NCBI GenBank assembly: GCA_026901365.1
Contig: QLOH01000676.1
Location: 434,001-498,000 of the forward strand
Direction of reading: 5' to 3'
DNA length: 64,000 nt
Origin: Sesbania bispinosa
Lineage: Eukaryota; Streptophyta; Magnoliopsida; Fabales; Fabaceae
Shown here: piece after piece, positions 1 through 11,570 of the stretch
How positions within the stretch are numbered: position 1 is the stretch's first letter
Layout of the letters: each line of letters starts with the position of its first letter
Notes under the pieces: model-generated
What the model saw: only the letters and a program-made list of their open reading frames with translations
Told to the model about the DNA's origin: nothing
The model's database searches: none
Position numbers and translations under genes: made by a program

Positions 1-288
1 AAAAGCTATTGAATGTGTTTGGTAAAACTAGTTGAAAATGGTAAAAAGACATTTAAGGACAATATTAATTATTAAATAATGATAAGTGAGGGTGGTTTAG
101 GGTTAAACTTGTAATTAATTTTCAGCTAGTAGCTGAAATTTGGAGTTTTTTTTTAAAAAACTACCCCAGGTAGCTTTTTAAGAAAAACTTGTAGCTACCA
201 AAAAAGCTACATTCCCAAACACAGCTTTTTTGGTTTCAGCTGATATTTTCAACTTTCAACTAACTGAAATGGCTAGCCAAACACACTC
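1..288 (+). mobile_element. MITE family A, copy 1 (cut by window start)
   Basis: One of four copies in the window of a ~330-bp non-coding element. The others are at 4871-5196, 12472-12815 (reverse orientation) and 29745-30062. Shared marks are a left end reading TGTGTTTGGTAAAACTAG, a central AATTATTAAATAATGATAAG block, a 'TTTTCAGCTAGTAGCTGAAA' palindrome, and a right end CCAAACACACTC that is the inverted complement of the left end. No coding capacity is seen. The copy starts inside the element, so its left terminus is missing. The superfamily is not certain because no clean target duplication is visible. Confidence 0.7.
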
Positions 289-1168
289 ATAATAAATTAG
301 GCATGAGTATCAATATCTATTCTTACTTTTTCTTTATTTATTATTAAATCATAGTTATCCATTGGGCGGGGGAGAACAAAAAGGATATTATTCAATGAGA
401 AATGTTGTTTGTACAACAACATGGTATACAAACAATGTAAGAGATAGGGATAAAAAGAGAATAGAGAGAGAAATGTGAGATGTGATGGAGAGATATAAAG
501 AGAAAAAATGTGTTGTATAAGTTGTTGTATGATTTTTGGTGTATGAATAAATTATCTCTTATTCAATTTTCTCCCCTATGAAAAATTCTAAGTATGACAT
601 TCTAATAATGTATGAAGTAAAGACTGCACGTAATATTGTAAAGTACAGTATTTTGATACTTCTATCGCACGCCATTCTTCTTTTTATTTTTTGAAAAAAA
701 ATGAAATATTAGCATATTCAATGTTTTTATTCATTAGCGGATTACTTCCAAGTTAATTAAGAATTAATTTTTCGTCAAAAAAAATTAAGAATTAATTTAT
801 CCTACATCCAGGAAATAATTATAATTTTATTTAACATTTGTACACAAAATTGTAAATTTATCAGAGTGGATCATACACACATAGATAACATGTTTGATTT
901 ATACAAAAATAACGTTTTAAACATGGATTCAGATGTTGATAAAAAAAAATCATGGATTCAGGTCAACGCTACTCCTCTCTATAGTGTTTGTTCAGATCCA
1001 CGTTCAAAACGTGATTTTTATATAAATTAAACACACAAAATCAATGATCCAAATGGAGAAATGAACTGTAAGGAAAAAACATGCAATAAAATTAGGATAT
1101 TACACGCTTATAAAAAACAGGATCTTACATGAGCTAGAAAAGAGAATTAATTACAACGTACTATAATA
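289..1168. other. AT-rich spacer with a foldback repeat (family B)
   Basis: I see no gene here. At about 875-1037 is a copy of a repeat also found at 30.2-30.5 and 49.7-50.2 kb. It is built from short inverted blocks such as CCACGTTCAAAACGTGATTT, with ends resembling GTGTTTGATTTA and TAAATTAAACACAC. Confidence 0.5.
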
Positions 1169-1451
1169 CTACCTCCGTTCCTATTTAACTGTCCACTTTC
1201 AAAGAAAAATTTATTCATATTTAATTGTCCACTTATAAACCCAATACACTAATAATTACTCTTTTCTCAATTTTTCCATTGTGTTAATAAATGACTCACT
1301 ATTGAAAATTAATGAGAGCCAAAAATACTAAGAGAGATAAAAGGGTAAAATAGAAAGTTTAAAATTTATTTTCCATGAAAACAAGAGTGTATAACAATCC
1401 TCAATATGTGTGTTTTTAGTCAAATGGACAGTTAAATAGGAAATGAGGTAG
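1169..1451. mobile_element. Stowaway-like MITE (Tc1/mariner)
   Basis: A 283-bp non-coding element with terminal inverted repeats: CTACCTCCGTTCCTATTTAA at the left and its near-perfect complement ending in GAGGTAG at the right. It is flanked by TA on both sides (1167-1168 and 1452-1453). The CTCCxTCCGT-type end and TA target duplication are the marks of Stowaway MITEs. Four further copies of the superfamily are in the window. Confidence 0.8.
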
Positions 1452-2400
1452 TATTATATGTATTATACTGATGAAACAAGTCCAAAGAGCTTCTAAGATG
1501 ACGAATCACGAAATCATGACGAATTAGATGGTAGACTATGGCAACTTTATCCCAGTTAATGTCATGAGGTTAGTCCATAAATGAGACATGTGAACTAATG
1601 TTAGGATTAAGATTTAAGAGGCAACAAATGTACAAAAAAAATAAGAAAGGCAGCTAGCCTTTCTTATTTTGGGAAACAAAATAGTAGCATCTAGCATTCA
1701 AGAATATGGACAATGGATACACAATCTTAAAGTAATAAATCATTCGTTTCAAAAAAGGGGTAAAATGATAAGCAAAAAATATTCTATATGCAGCACTGAT
1801 TTACTTCTTTGACTGAAATTCATATCACCAGAGTCTATAATAAACTAAAACACCAACACCTACGGTTAATTGTTGTTTGAAACGTGTTGTTAAGAATCAC
1901 TCATTTTTAAAGTTTTTTCATAGGTACATATACACTTTTTTTTTTCAAGTTTGAATAAACTTAATGCATACACATTACAAATAGTGGTAAAAAAAAATCA
2001 TTGCATCTCCCAAAGATCCTGTCCACTTTTTCCTGTTTTAAAAGCAAAACTTGTTCAATGTATGAAACAAGGATCACATGTCCCATTTGCTAAATTTGAT
2101 CCCTTTTAAATCATCACCTTGCATTGACTCTGCTATCCATTGGCAATCCAAGAAAAATCTTGTAGGTTTTCATATCAAATCAGATAAATAGTCTAGTATT
2201 ACCAGCAAAAAAGAAAAAAAATCTCATCATAAAACTAGTAATTATAATTTATTTATAACGATAAATAATAATCTCTGCAACTCGCATTAAATTAAGAAAT
2301 AATGCAATTATGAAGTATAATTTCAGTGTCTAAACAAATACAGTATTAATCACTTTCTCAAATAATTGTAATATTTTTTAAAAAATAATAGTAAGAAAAG
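1452..2400. other. Spacer upstream of the RING-H2 gene
   Basis: AT-rich non-coding sequence with no open frame of interest and no recognised repeat. Its distal part probably holds upstream regulatory sequence of the RING gene, but no specific site can be supported. Confidence 0.4.
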
Positions 2401-2411
2401 CAAACTAAAAC

Positions 2412-2421
2412 CTATATATAC
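2412..2421 (+). promoter_or_regulatory. Candidate TATA box for the RING-H2 gene
   Basis: CTATATATAC followed by purine-rich sequence. CT-rich leader sequence (about 2622-2643 and 2713-2740) lies between it and the ATG at 2887. Its use would give a 5'UTR of roughly 440 bases. A second candidate, TTTATAAATT at 2690-2699, would give a leader of about 165 bases. The sequence does not decide between them. Confidence 0.4.
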
Positions 2422-2886
2422 AAAGAATGAGGGACCCACAACACATGGCCCTTGACAAAAGCCCCTTATTATGTCCCTCTCTCTCACACCACCGTTCCCA
2501 CCCTACCCGATGGCCCCTGAAAACACCTAATCCTCATACAGACACACACAGCCATAGAAATAGATTTTGAAGCAATCTTATATCACAATTACAGTACAAC
2601 CTAACTCACAATTCACATTCCAATCTCTCTATCTCTATCTCTACATATATACATACATACGTTAATTATTAAAAATTAAATAATTTATTTTTATAAATTT
2701 GCATTTTAATTTACCCTCTCTTTCATTCTCTCATTGTTTCCCAATTCCCACATCACATCAGAGTCCCTTTTATAACTGCGAAGAGGCTCTTCTTCTCTCG
2801 CAATCCACACAAACACGACACGATACACCGCTCTACTTCTCTCCCACTTTGGATTCACAATCACAGAATCAAAATCAGAAACAGAG

Positions 2887-3375
2887 ATGGGTTTGCAAAA
2901 CCAGTTAAACGACGTGTCGTCGGATTCGATTCCGCTGCTCGTCTTGGCGCAAATCGCCACCTGCGTCAGCTACCTTCGCTCCATGCTCCTCGCTCTCCTC
3001 CAATCACTCGGTCTCTGCAGGTTCTACACCGACCAGATCGTTGACGACAGCTTCTTCGCCGCCGTTGGATCCGGCCTCGCCGGAATCATCATGCTCTCCG
3101 ATCAGCTCACCCTCAACAACAAATTCTTCTACGAGAAAGGCGCCACCGATGACGACCAGGACTGCGTTGTGTGCAAAACCACCTTCAAGGACGGAGACCA
3201 CGTTCGGATGCTTCCTTGCCGCCATGTCTACCACCGCCGATGCTTCGACGGATGGCTCCACCAGTACAAGTTCAACTGTCCCATCTGCCGCTACAATCTC
3301 ATCTCTGACGAGCGCGTGGCTCTCACGGAGCGCCGTGTCGGTAGCCAACTCATCTCCTGGTTTTCCCTGCGCTGA
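2887..3375 (+). CDS. RHA2-like: RING-H2 E3 ubiquitin ligase, RHA2A/RHA2B type
   Basis: A 162-residue single-exon protein. The N-terminus (MGLQNQLNDVSSDSIPLLVL) closely matches the family start as I recall it from Arabidopsis RHA2A/RHA2B. A hydrophobic stretch at about residues 15-44 looks like a membrane or hydrophobic anchor. The RING-H2 finger is complete: C93, C96, C111, H113, H116, C119, C131, C134, with W123 in the usual E2-contact position. The tail (residues 148-162, RRVGSQLISWFSLR) also matches the family. RHA2 proteins transfer ubiquitin to substrates and act as positive regulators of abscisic-acid responses in seedlings and drought; that role is inferred here from homology. Coding sequence is far more GC-rich than its surroundings, as expected for an intact gene. 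The first ATG follows a CT-rich leader, and no upstream in-frame ATG is needed. Length is normal for the family. Confidence 0.95.
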   Translation: MGLQNQLNDVSSDSIPLLVLAQIATCVSYLRSMLLALLQSLGLCRFYTDQIVDDSFFAAVGSGLAGIIMLSDQLTLNNKFFYEKGATDDDQDCVVCKTTFKDGDHVRMLPCRHVYHRRCFDGWLHQYKFNCPICRYNLISDERVALTERRVGSQLISWFSLR

Positions 3376-4101
3376 TGCGGCGTCGTTTCATCTCTCTCTA
3401 AATCACTCCATTATATCTCAATTTTGCCCCCCTTCTCGTGGTGGTTTTTTACCTTTTACACAGTTGGAGGCGGTTTCATTTTTTTTCCTTTTCTTTTTCA
3501 CTCTCTTTTCTAATATTAGTTTTTTTATATATATTTTTTTTCCATAGGATACTAGGGTTAGATAGATCATAGATTTCTGTCTTTTTCTTTCCTTTTTTTT
3601 TTCTTTCTTCTAGAGGTATTTTTTGAAGGGCTCTCTGGTGTGCTGTCTGAGAATCCTTTTTGGGCTACCGTAAATTTTGGACTCCTTTGTGTTTATGGTT
3701 AATAATTGGAGGAGACGTTAGGAAGTTTTTGCAAAATTTCCATAGTCGAATATATGTTAGACTTTCTTTTTTGGGATAGCAGGTAGCTTTAAACCTTTCC
3801 TTGTTGCTAAGATTCCAGACTTCGTTACTCACTGCTATTTCTAGCTTTCGCCAAACTAAAAGTTATTCTGGAAATTAAATAAAAAAAGTCAAAGGACAAG
3901 TTGAAGTAAATAATGGCATTGTTAATTTGTATATCGTTATATCTAACTTCCAAATCCAAAGAATATGATGCATATAAACGCACTGGGAAGTGGGAATAAT
4001 TGAGCATTTGAGCCTCTTTGATTACCAGTTACTTTTACACAGGAATGTTAGGAACATTTTTATCGATCTTTATTTTAAGAAATTAACCCATTTTTTTTTA
4101 A
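3376..4101 (+). other. 3' UTR and downstream spacer of the RING-H2 gene
   Basis: Pyrimidine-rich then AT-rich sequence after the TGA stop. No second gene is seen. The end of the transcript cannot be fixed from sequence alone. Confidence 0.45.
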
Positions 4102-4110
4102 ATAATTTAT

Positions 4111-4293
4111 GAGTTTAATTAGTATGCATTGACAATGTAAAAGAGTTTTACACTGACGTTTAATCATGATTCTTTATTTATATGACTTTTAAAATATTAA
4201 TTAATAAAGTCAACAAACTCACCATAAATCAAGTGTTGTGATTAACTGTTGGTGTAAATTTTTTTACATTATCAGTGCACAATCCTTTATCTC
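4111..4293. mobile_element. MULE-derived MITE (family D) with 9-bp TSD
   Basis: A 183-bp element starting GAGTTTAATTAGTATGCA and ending in inverted-related sequence ...CAATCCTTTATCTC. It is flanked by a perfect 9-bp duplication, ATAATTTAT (4102-4110 and 4294-4302). A 9-bp TSD is the hallmark of Mutator-like elements. Related copies lie at about 36831-36997, 48833-49011 and 56030-56150. Confidence 0.75.
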
Positions 4294-4560
4294 ATAATTT
4301 ATTTATTAGATAACTAAATTAATTTTTTTAATCAGAGTATTGAAAATATATATTTTTTAAAAAGTATATTAAAGACTACTCTTAATATTATAATTATATG
4401 TAATTAAAGTTTAACGTTTTACGAGTTTGGAGAAAAAGTGCTTGTTACCAATTGAACAACACCCGGTATGATTGAACTTAATTCTTTAAGTTAGTATGCT
4501 TTTTTTTAAGTAACGCTAACTAGTGCCCCTAGGCTACTGGGTAAGAATTTATAAACAATA

Positions 4561-4860
4561 TTTTCTCCGTCCTACTTTATTTGTCTTTTTAGAGAAAAAA
4601 TTGTCCCATTTTATTTATCATTCTACGATTTCAAGGAATATTTAATTTTTCTTTACTAAATATATCCTCTATAATTATTGTTTGAGGGACTTAAAATAAG
4701 GTGTTAATCATTCAATACACTATAGTGGAATAACTTAATAAATGAGTGATGAGGGGTATAATAGGAAATCAATTAAAAAATTATTAAAATAAGAGAATTA
4801 ATTACATTTCTTAATTCCTTGTGAAAAATCTTTAAAACAAATAAAGTGGGACGGAGGGAG
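4561..4860. mobile_element. Stowaway-like MITE nested in a larger element
   Basis: A 300-bp non-coding element with ends TTTTCTCCGTCCTACTTTAT and the complement of ACTTTATTTG...GGGACGGAGGGAG. The left flank is TA; the right flank is TC, so the TSD has probably decayed. It lies directly beside a family A MITE. Confidence 0.75.
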
Positions 4861-4870
4861 TCAGTTTTTT

Positions 4871-5196
4871 AGTGTGTTTGGTAAAACTAGTTGAAAGCTT
4901 AAAGTTAGCTGAAAGCTGAAAAACTATTGAATGAGTTTGGTAAAACTAGTTGAAAATGATAAAATGACATTTAAGGACAACAATAATTATTAAATAATGA
5001 TAAGTGAGGGTGGTTGAGGGCTAAACTTGTAATTAATTTTCAGCTAGTAGCTGAAAATTGGAGCTTTTTAAAAAAGTAGTTTTTTAAGAAAAATTTGTAA
5101 CTACCCAAAAAAAGCTATCTTCCCAAACACTGCTGAAATGATTTCAGCTACTATTTTCAACTTTTAGCTAGCTGAAATGGCAAGTCAAACACACTC
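4871..5196 (+). mobile_element. MITE family A, copy 2
   Basis: The most complete copy of the family: left end AGTGTGTTTGGTAAAACTAG, right end CAAGTCAAACACACT. The left end is internally repeated (GTTTGGTAAAACTAGTTGAAA at about 4876 and again at about 4937), which suggests a short tandem duplication inside the element. Confidence 0.7.
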
Positions 5197-5313
5197 TTTA
5201 TTAAAAGCATGACATTGATTGTATCTATAACATTAAATACCATATACTCCAATCAAATATTTCTATTTTTAATTCTTTAACAAGTGCCCTTGAGGGCACT
5301 AGTTAGCATTTCC

Positions 5314-6109
5314 CCCTTTTTATATGCATTTTATTTTTGTATGTTGCACAACTATTTATAAAAATATAGTGGAAAGAGGTTTCAGATTCAATCTCGGTTA
5401 AATTTAGAAAGTGATTGTACCGAAAAAAAAAATTTAGAAAGTGACAAGGAAATTTAAATGTGATTAAGCTCCTATCCCAAGCCAGATTATCTCAAGTTAT
5501 GTGGAGATACTTGTGGTTAATAATAATATAAACTATTTATAAAGATACATTAAACTTGCTTAGAAAAAAAATAAAGATACATTAAACTTTAAATTGAGCT
5601 CGAAATTAGTTGGGAAAATCCTCAAAAGATTCTACGTGCCTTCTGCTATGCACCAGAGTGAAAAAAATTGGCCATAAGTTTTGTTTGCTTTGATTGAAGG
5701 GAAATAGAATTAGAGGAGCATCACTCGATCGGTTTTCTTTTGAATGAGGTGGATGCGTGCTGGGTGGAAAATGGAAATGCGAAAGGCTATGTTCACTGTT
5801 CAGCATCAGCCTAACGCGCATGTATGTATGTCACCCTTAAAAGGGTGTTGTCATGACATTGAGTCATTGACAACAACAAATTAAAAGTAACATCTTAATT
5901 TAATTTTTTAAAAAAATTAGGGTAAAATGGATGGCACCCCAATTGATTCAAGACACAGAAAACATATGGATTCGGAACCTGTCATGCTTTTTTCAGTCTT
6001 TCTAGCGGAATATAGCTACAGAATAACTACAAAATCACAATGTAGATAAAATTTATTTTCATCCTATTCATGTTGAGACTGTTTCTGTCTTACAAAAAAG
6101 AATAAAACC
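5314..6109. other. Spacer
   Basis: AT-rich sequence without a recognisable gene or repeat. The short open frame at 5606-5821 on the minus strand has no recognisable domain. Confidence 0.4.
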
Positions 6110-6650
6110 AAATCAAGTTTCATTTGATGACCCGACAATGGGTTGAGGACAGGTTCGGATTATCCGACCCGTAATTTGTATATAAAAATTTAAATATAAT
6201 ATTTATTACTTATAATTTTCTATTATGTAAAATCCTAATCTTATTTTTTTAGATAAGGTTTTTGAATTTAAGTTTTCTCTATCTACCTTTAAAAATATAT
6301 TCTATATGTAAAATTATATAGTGATATAATGTTATTTTTATTTTAGTAATGTCCCAAACTTTGAAGAAAGTAAAAAATATTACATATGTTAAAAGGAATT
6401 ATGTTATATGTAATATATTTACTAATTGTATGAACTACTTTCTTTTGAACATTGTTATATGATTATTTTATGATTATATTTAGTTTATATATCGGGTCAA
6501 CTCGATCATGTCCTACTTAGATCCGTATATCATCGAATCTTTTCGGGTCTATGGACGGGTTTGAGTATATAAAATTGGACCGATCAAAATTTAAGGTCGA
6601 GTTAATTAGGGACAAGTAAAACTCGTCCTAACTCGTCCCACAAACACCCC
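6110..6650. mobile_element. Degraded hAT-like fragment with GC-rich ends
   Basis: AT-rich core between segments rich in 'CCCGAC/GGGTC/ACGGGTT' words (6128-6175 and 6495-6640), the pattern of non-autonomous hAT elements that contrast with AT-rich surroundings. No clear TIR or TSD, so it is a remnant at best. Confidence 0.35.
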
Positions 6651-6859
6651 TAACATTGACAAAACAAAGCACAAGTTTTTTTTTTTTTAAAAAATAGGGT
6701 AAAAAGGAAGACACCCCAATTGATTAGTTACAAACTAGCTACGAATTCACTAGGTGTTTGTTAAGAGGCAAGAAGACGAAAGAGGATCCTTACTCCGCTC
6801 GACTAATTTGTTAATCAGATAGGAAATATGAGTTTAACTCGGTGAGCCAACCCGGCTCA

Positions 6860-7292
6860 CTGGTAGGTTGGTAAAAATTACACTACATTTTCACTGTTCA
6901 AAGTGGTCCATTCCACTTAGTGTGTGTTTGATTTAATATTGAAACTAATCAAATTGAAGTTTACATTTCCCAACGCAACTATTTTCAGCATTGGAAACGT
7001 GAGTTTACTACGTTTTAATTTAACGCTAAACCAAACATGCTCTTAACATAAGGGTCAAAGTGGGTTGAGTTGGGTTGGAGTGGATTGACTTACTTTTTAT
7101 TTTTCATTACTTTTTTCATTTTTGGGGTCTTTTTTTATTTTTTTTAATTATTTTTAAAATTTTAAATTAGGTGAGCCAACTCACAGTTAAATTGGGTTGA
7201 TATTTTTCCAGTTCACCAAATAAGTGAGTCAATCCAGCTCGACTCATTTTCAACCTAACCTATAGTGAGCTTGCTTGGCTCACTTTGACACT
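6860..7292. repeat. Two adjacent foldback repeats
   Basis: The segment at about 6919-7026 (GTGTGTTTGATTTAATATTG ... GCTAAACCAAACATGCTCTT) is related to 13662-13780, so it is a dispersed short foldback family (family C). Directly after it, 7038-7292 has ends GGGTCAAAGTGGG and GGCTCACTTTGACAC that are inverted relative to one another, so it is probably a second small TIR element. Confidence 0.45.
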
Positions 7293-10200
7293 TATATTTG
7301 GTTTATTTCTTCATCTTGCATATAGGAAACCATAGAGGTTTTCTCAATTTGCCAATAACAATTTTCGATTTGTTTCGAAACTCTAGCACCAGCACCTAAT
7401 CATGAAAACTTTACGGCGCCTTAGTTTTTGTTAAATATATGATAGAAACAATTTTTCTCTTAATAAGAGAAAGAAACTAGAAACAAAAAAGGGATAATCT
7501 AAATACTATGGGGGTGAATTTTAATTTGAATTTTCTACAAAATTTTACAAACAACAAAACTGAGCCTTCGAATCTCTGCATCAGAGAAGCAGCCCTGTTT
7601 ATAATGAGTTTAATATCATGAGCAACAATTAATAATGGTCCAGATTGTGAAGTGTGGAGAAATATATATATATATATAGGACCATTCAGCCTTCCTTGTT
7701 TTCAGTCCTAGCTGTTGATGTCTCTACAAAATAAAGGAGGCTGCCGCCGAATGGAAACAAAAAACAAAGTGTACCAAACCAAATTATTCTCAAATTCACA
7801 TGCTCATTTACAACCTGAGAATTTGCATTTTATTACATGATGATTTTGCTTTCATGTAAATTAAATTCGAAAATGAAATTATCAAAATTTTACCTTTTCT
7901 TAATGAGAATTTAAATTACAAAATTTTCCGTATAATGGTAGCATTAGTTAGTGTGGCATTTGGATTAAAATTCAAATCACAATTTGGTGGTATTGGAGCC
8001 AGTAGAGGATTTGAATGGGAAGGTTGTTGATTTCTTAGATGTTAGTATAAAATGGGGTTATAAGCTGGTTGCCTATAGCACGCGATGTTTCAAAATAAAT
8101 ACAATGATTGCGATATATGAGTAGATTTTGATCACATTATTGCGTGCTCAACACAAAACGCCTCCCTATTCTATCACTTTCATAAATTTTTTTGTCTGCA
8201 TTGTTTTAGAATGGACCCAACCGTTACCTAAGCCACCGTTCGTTCTGCAACTTTCATTTCGTGTAGAAGTAATGGACTTTTTTTCTTAAAATCAGTCTAC
8301 CATTTTTCTCTTTGCATTAATTCTCAATTAATAAATATATATAAATTCCTTGGTCAAATTTAGTTTTCTGTGCGTGCTGTTTCTATACCATATATCAATT
8401 TCCTTAATTTCTTTGAGTTCTTAATTGGTGATCATGCATCTATCGTTATCAATCACTAAATACATGATCATGTAGAAGAGTCAATTGATGTGCGTATTGT
8501 CCAAACCAAAATGTTGGTTATATGAATATACACTCATTTCTTCTTTTGAACAGTCTCCCACTCTCCCTAGCTATAGTTAAATTCAAGAAACGTATTGTCC
8601 GAAATTTACTTGTTTCGTGCCTTCTTAGAAAGCCTTTAATTTCTATGACACCAACTGTGTTGATATGTATTGTATGTATGTGTGTGATCTCCATGGTATT
8701 ATACAGTGAATTAAGTTCCATATTTGCGTACCAGTATTGATTGTATTACCATTTGTAGCAATTGTGATAACGATCAGTGAAATTGTTCAAGTTTTGTCGA
8801 CGGTCCAATTTCCTATAGAATTGTATTATCCATACAACAATTCATCTAACACACATTTTTATGACAATAATTATTTGAGGAGAGGACAGAGGAAACAGGA
8901 TCGTGTGGATTAATATATAACTCTATGGATCAGGTCATCTGCTCTTAGGCTTATTTCACAGCACATTACCATTTCTATCTCTAAGTCGTTATTCATCATT
9001 TTCGTTCCAGCTTCTTGTGTAGGATCAGATTGAATTATTATTTTGTTTATGTGAGCAATAATCTAAATAAAAATGTTGAGAATCTGGGCTTATAATTGCA
9101 AATGGACCCTATTTATCCAATGGCGGCAGAGACCTCAGCTAAGCGTTTGAAAAAAAACTTTTTAAAATTTATTTAAATTTAACTTATGATATATATAGTT
9201 AAATACTTAAACTAGGTGTTTGATTAAACTTACAAGAATAGTTTATGACCAAATTATCATGACGTTTTTGTTTTTTGTTCCATTTTCCATATCTTGATGG
9301 TGAGTTATTCTCTAAATTTAATCTATATAAACCATTCACAAATGGTTGCACGCACATGTTACAAGCAAGAAATTGTGAGCGCAGATAATTGTTACTTTTG
9401 TGTGAACATGCATGCATTTGAGTAGTATAGAATGGATAAACAAACACTAAAAGTCTGGTTGGAGTTGGAGTTGGAGTGAAGCCATTATTTGAATGAAAAT
9501 GCATGTTGGAGTTAGAAAAACATCAAATCTAAAATATGTCATTTTGTCCAATAAACTTGTAGATTATGGCCGAAAGCAATGAATCCTCAATAAGCAATAT
9601 GCTTCCGCGTATGTTGACTTGGACAAAAGAACTTGATCTTACTGTCACAGAATCTTGCGAGATATTCAATGTTAATTTTATTTAAATTTCATTAAAGCAT
9701 CTTATGACCAAAGCCAATTGAACAATTTTAATTGACTATCATGTTGGACATAGGCACAGACCAAGGACCATTCAAAGCATATCCTTGTACGGAGGATTTA
9801 ATAATGAATACACACTATTTATTGCACTTATAGCTCCTAAACATTTTTTTTTATGCAGTATTTAATAATGAAAAGGACAATTAGATTTAGAATTTCATGC
9901 TCTTGCAAGCTCAAAGTTATCCAAACTAAAGAAATTCAGGGATATTACACTACTGGATGCAAGAATTGCAAAATATCTGCTACCCTTTTCGCCTGAGGGG
10001 CCAACCATTATTATACACTTTCTTGTGAGAACAATAATAGGACCATGTTGATGTTGGAATTTGGATAAGGAAAATAGTGTGTGATTGTGAAGTCACTTAA
10101 TTATGACAACTTGGCAAATGGAAGTTCCATCACACTCACTTGATTTCATTCAGGAATACATGGTCATGTATCAGAAGCTACTTTTCCACACTAAAATGGA

Positions 10201-10689
10201 ATTTGTGAACTCTTCTAAAGCCATAAATGATTCAACATTTGAAAGAGTGAAGCTGGTGCAGAACCGGTCTTAGATGGCTATTACAGTGCCGGTATTGCAT
10301 TGTTTCTGGTGGTGAATATGCATTTTACAATGACCCAAAATCATACTTTAAATGCCATAAACCATGTAGGACCAGTTTATTTACTTGAGCTGAAAATCCC
10401 ATACCTTTTTATGCATATGTTTATCCATATGCAGATAATCACTGTCATATTCTGATTAAAATTTAAAAATCTTTGATAAGATGCTCTCTGACTATACTGT
10501 TTAATCTTGAAGTTTGGTAATTTGGTTTATTTTGATTTGATTCCTTCAATTGACCAGTTTTTTCAATTCTAATTTTACCAGGACCACTACTTGCTGGAGT
10601 ACATGGTTTTCCTTCTATACAGGTACATACATTAAGAAAATAAAGGCAGGCACCAACAGAGTGAAGGTTGTGGACAAAGACCAATCCTT
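7293..10689. other. Long spacer before the kinase pseudogene
   Basis: No gene can be supported. It holds an (AT)n run at about 7660-7678. The region 9880-10440 might include eroded extracellular-domain sequence of the downstream kinase pseudogene, but I could not align it to a family. Confidence 0.35.
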
Positions 10690-11570
10690 GATGCACAAGA
10701 AGTACTTTTACTATGATATTATCCAATGACAAACCATTTTGGGGATAAATTGGGAGAAAGTAGCTAAAAGAGCAGATTCCTGGTTGTTGCAAAATGCTTG
10801 ATTAGGGAGAAAATTTTCATGAATGAAACTTGTAGAACAACTCATGTCAATGTTATTAGTTGGTAGATTTCTGTTTTGAGGCTTCTAAAACAACACTTGT
10901 ATCTATCTGAATATGGCCAATGGTTCTCTTGATGAACAACTCTTGTCAAAGGCAGAGACAGAGAGACAGAGTCATTAAGTTGGGATCAAATTGCTTTAGG
11001 AGCAGCTAGAGGATTTGAGCGTCCACTTCAAGAAGTGATGCATGCGTTATTGAACTCAACTTGACATTAATTAAGCCTATAATATGATCCTGATTGACCA
11101 AAATTTCATCCCAAATGTCTGAAGATTTTAGCCTTAAAAGGTTTATACCAAAGAATTATGATTTTGTAGCAATTAATTAGTACTGTAGATGGAACAGTGA
11201 AATATTTATCTACTGAACTAATAAACTCAGTGAAGTGTGAAGCTTCTAATAGCAAATCAGATGTGTATAGTTTTGGTATGCTACTGTTGGAAAACTGAGA
11301 ATTCAGATCCAAGCTCAAGTACCTCGTACTCTGTAGCGTGGATTCCTGAGCGTCTAGGTAAGGACGAAATGCACCTTGGGATTGGAAAATTGATAGAAGC
11401 AAGGTGAAGCCAGAATAACAAGAAAATTGTGTATAGTAGGATCATGTTGCATCTCCTCCAATCTCCAAAGTAGTGGGAATGCTGGAAGGTGTCACTGTTG
11501 ACTTTCATGGGAAACAGATGTGTCATTTTGCTGAGAGAATTAACCACACTAATGCTCATTATAAAAATAT
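10690..11570 (+). pseudogene. Receptor-like kinase pseudogene, LRK10-like type
   Basis: Kinase landmarks can be read in order on the plus strand in shifting frames: a start-like block 'MTNHFGDKLGE' near 10722; 'MNETCRTTHVNV' near 10820; 'SLSWDQIALGAARG' near 10970; a catalytic-loop remnant with DI...NMILIDQNFIP (11062-11110), interrupted by TAA where lysine and proline would be; 'CEASNSKSDVYSFGMLLLEN' at 11237-11295, which is subdomain IX; 'PSSSTSYSVAWIPERLGKDE' just after; and 'ISKVVGMLEGV' near 11470. The order and the PER-LGKD tail match LRK10/PR5K-like kinases. Many stops and frameshifts and the lost catalytic-loop lysine show it cannot make an active kinase. The extracellular and membrane exons are not recognisable. 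Confidence 0.75.

Larger units (their letters stand above)
4508..5313. mobile_element. Unclassified TIR element hosting two nested MITEs
   Basis: The same 14-base motif GCTAACTAGTGCCC occurs at 4515-4528 and, inverted, at 5293-5306. Each copy continues into a short GGGCAC hairpin-like arm, so the two mark the ends of one element. Almost all of its interior is taken up by a Stowaway MITE (4561-4860) and a family A MITE (4871-5196). No TSD could be settled. Confidence 0.5.

Noticed and set aside
3004..3547. Long open frames antisense to and overlapping the RING-H2 gene
   Set aside because: They are frame shadows of a GC-rich coding exon; only the plus-strand 162-codon frame has a complete RING-H2 finger.
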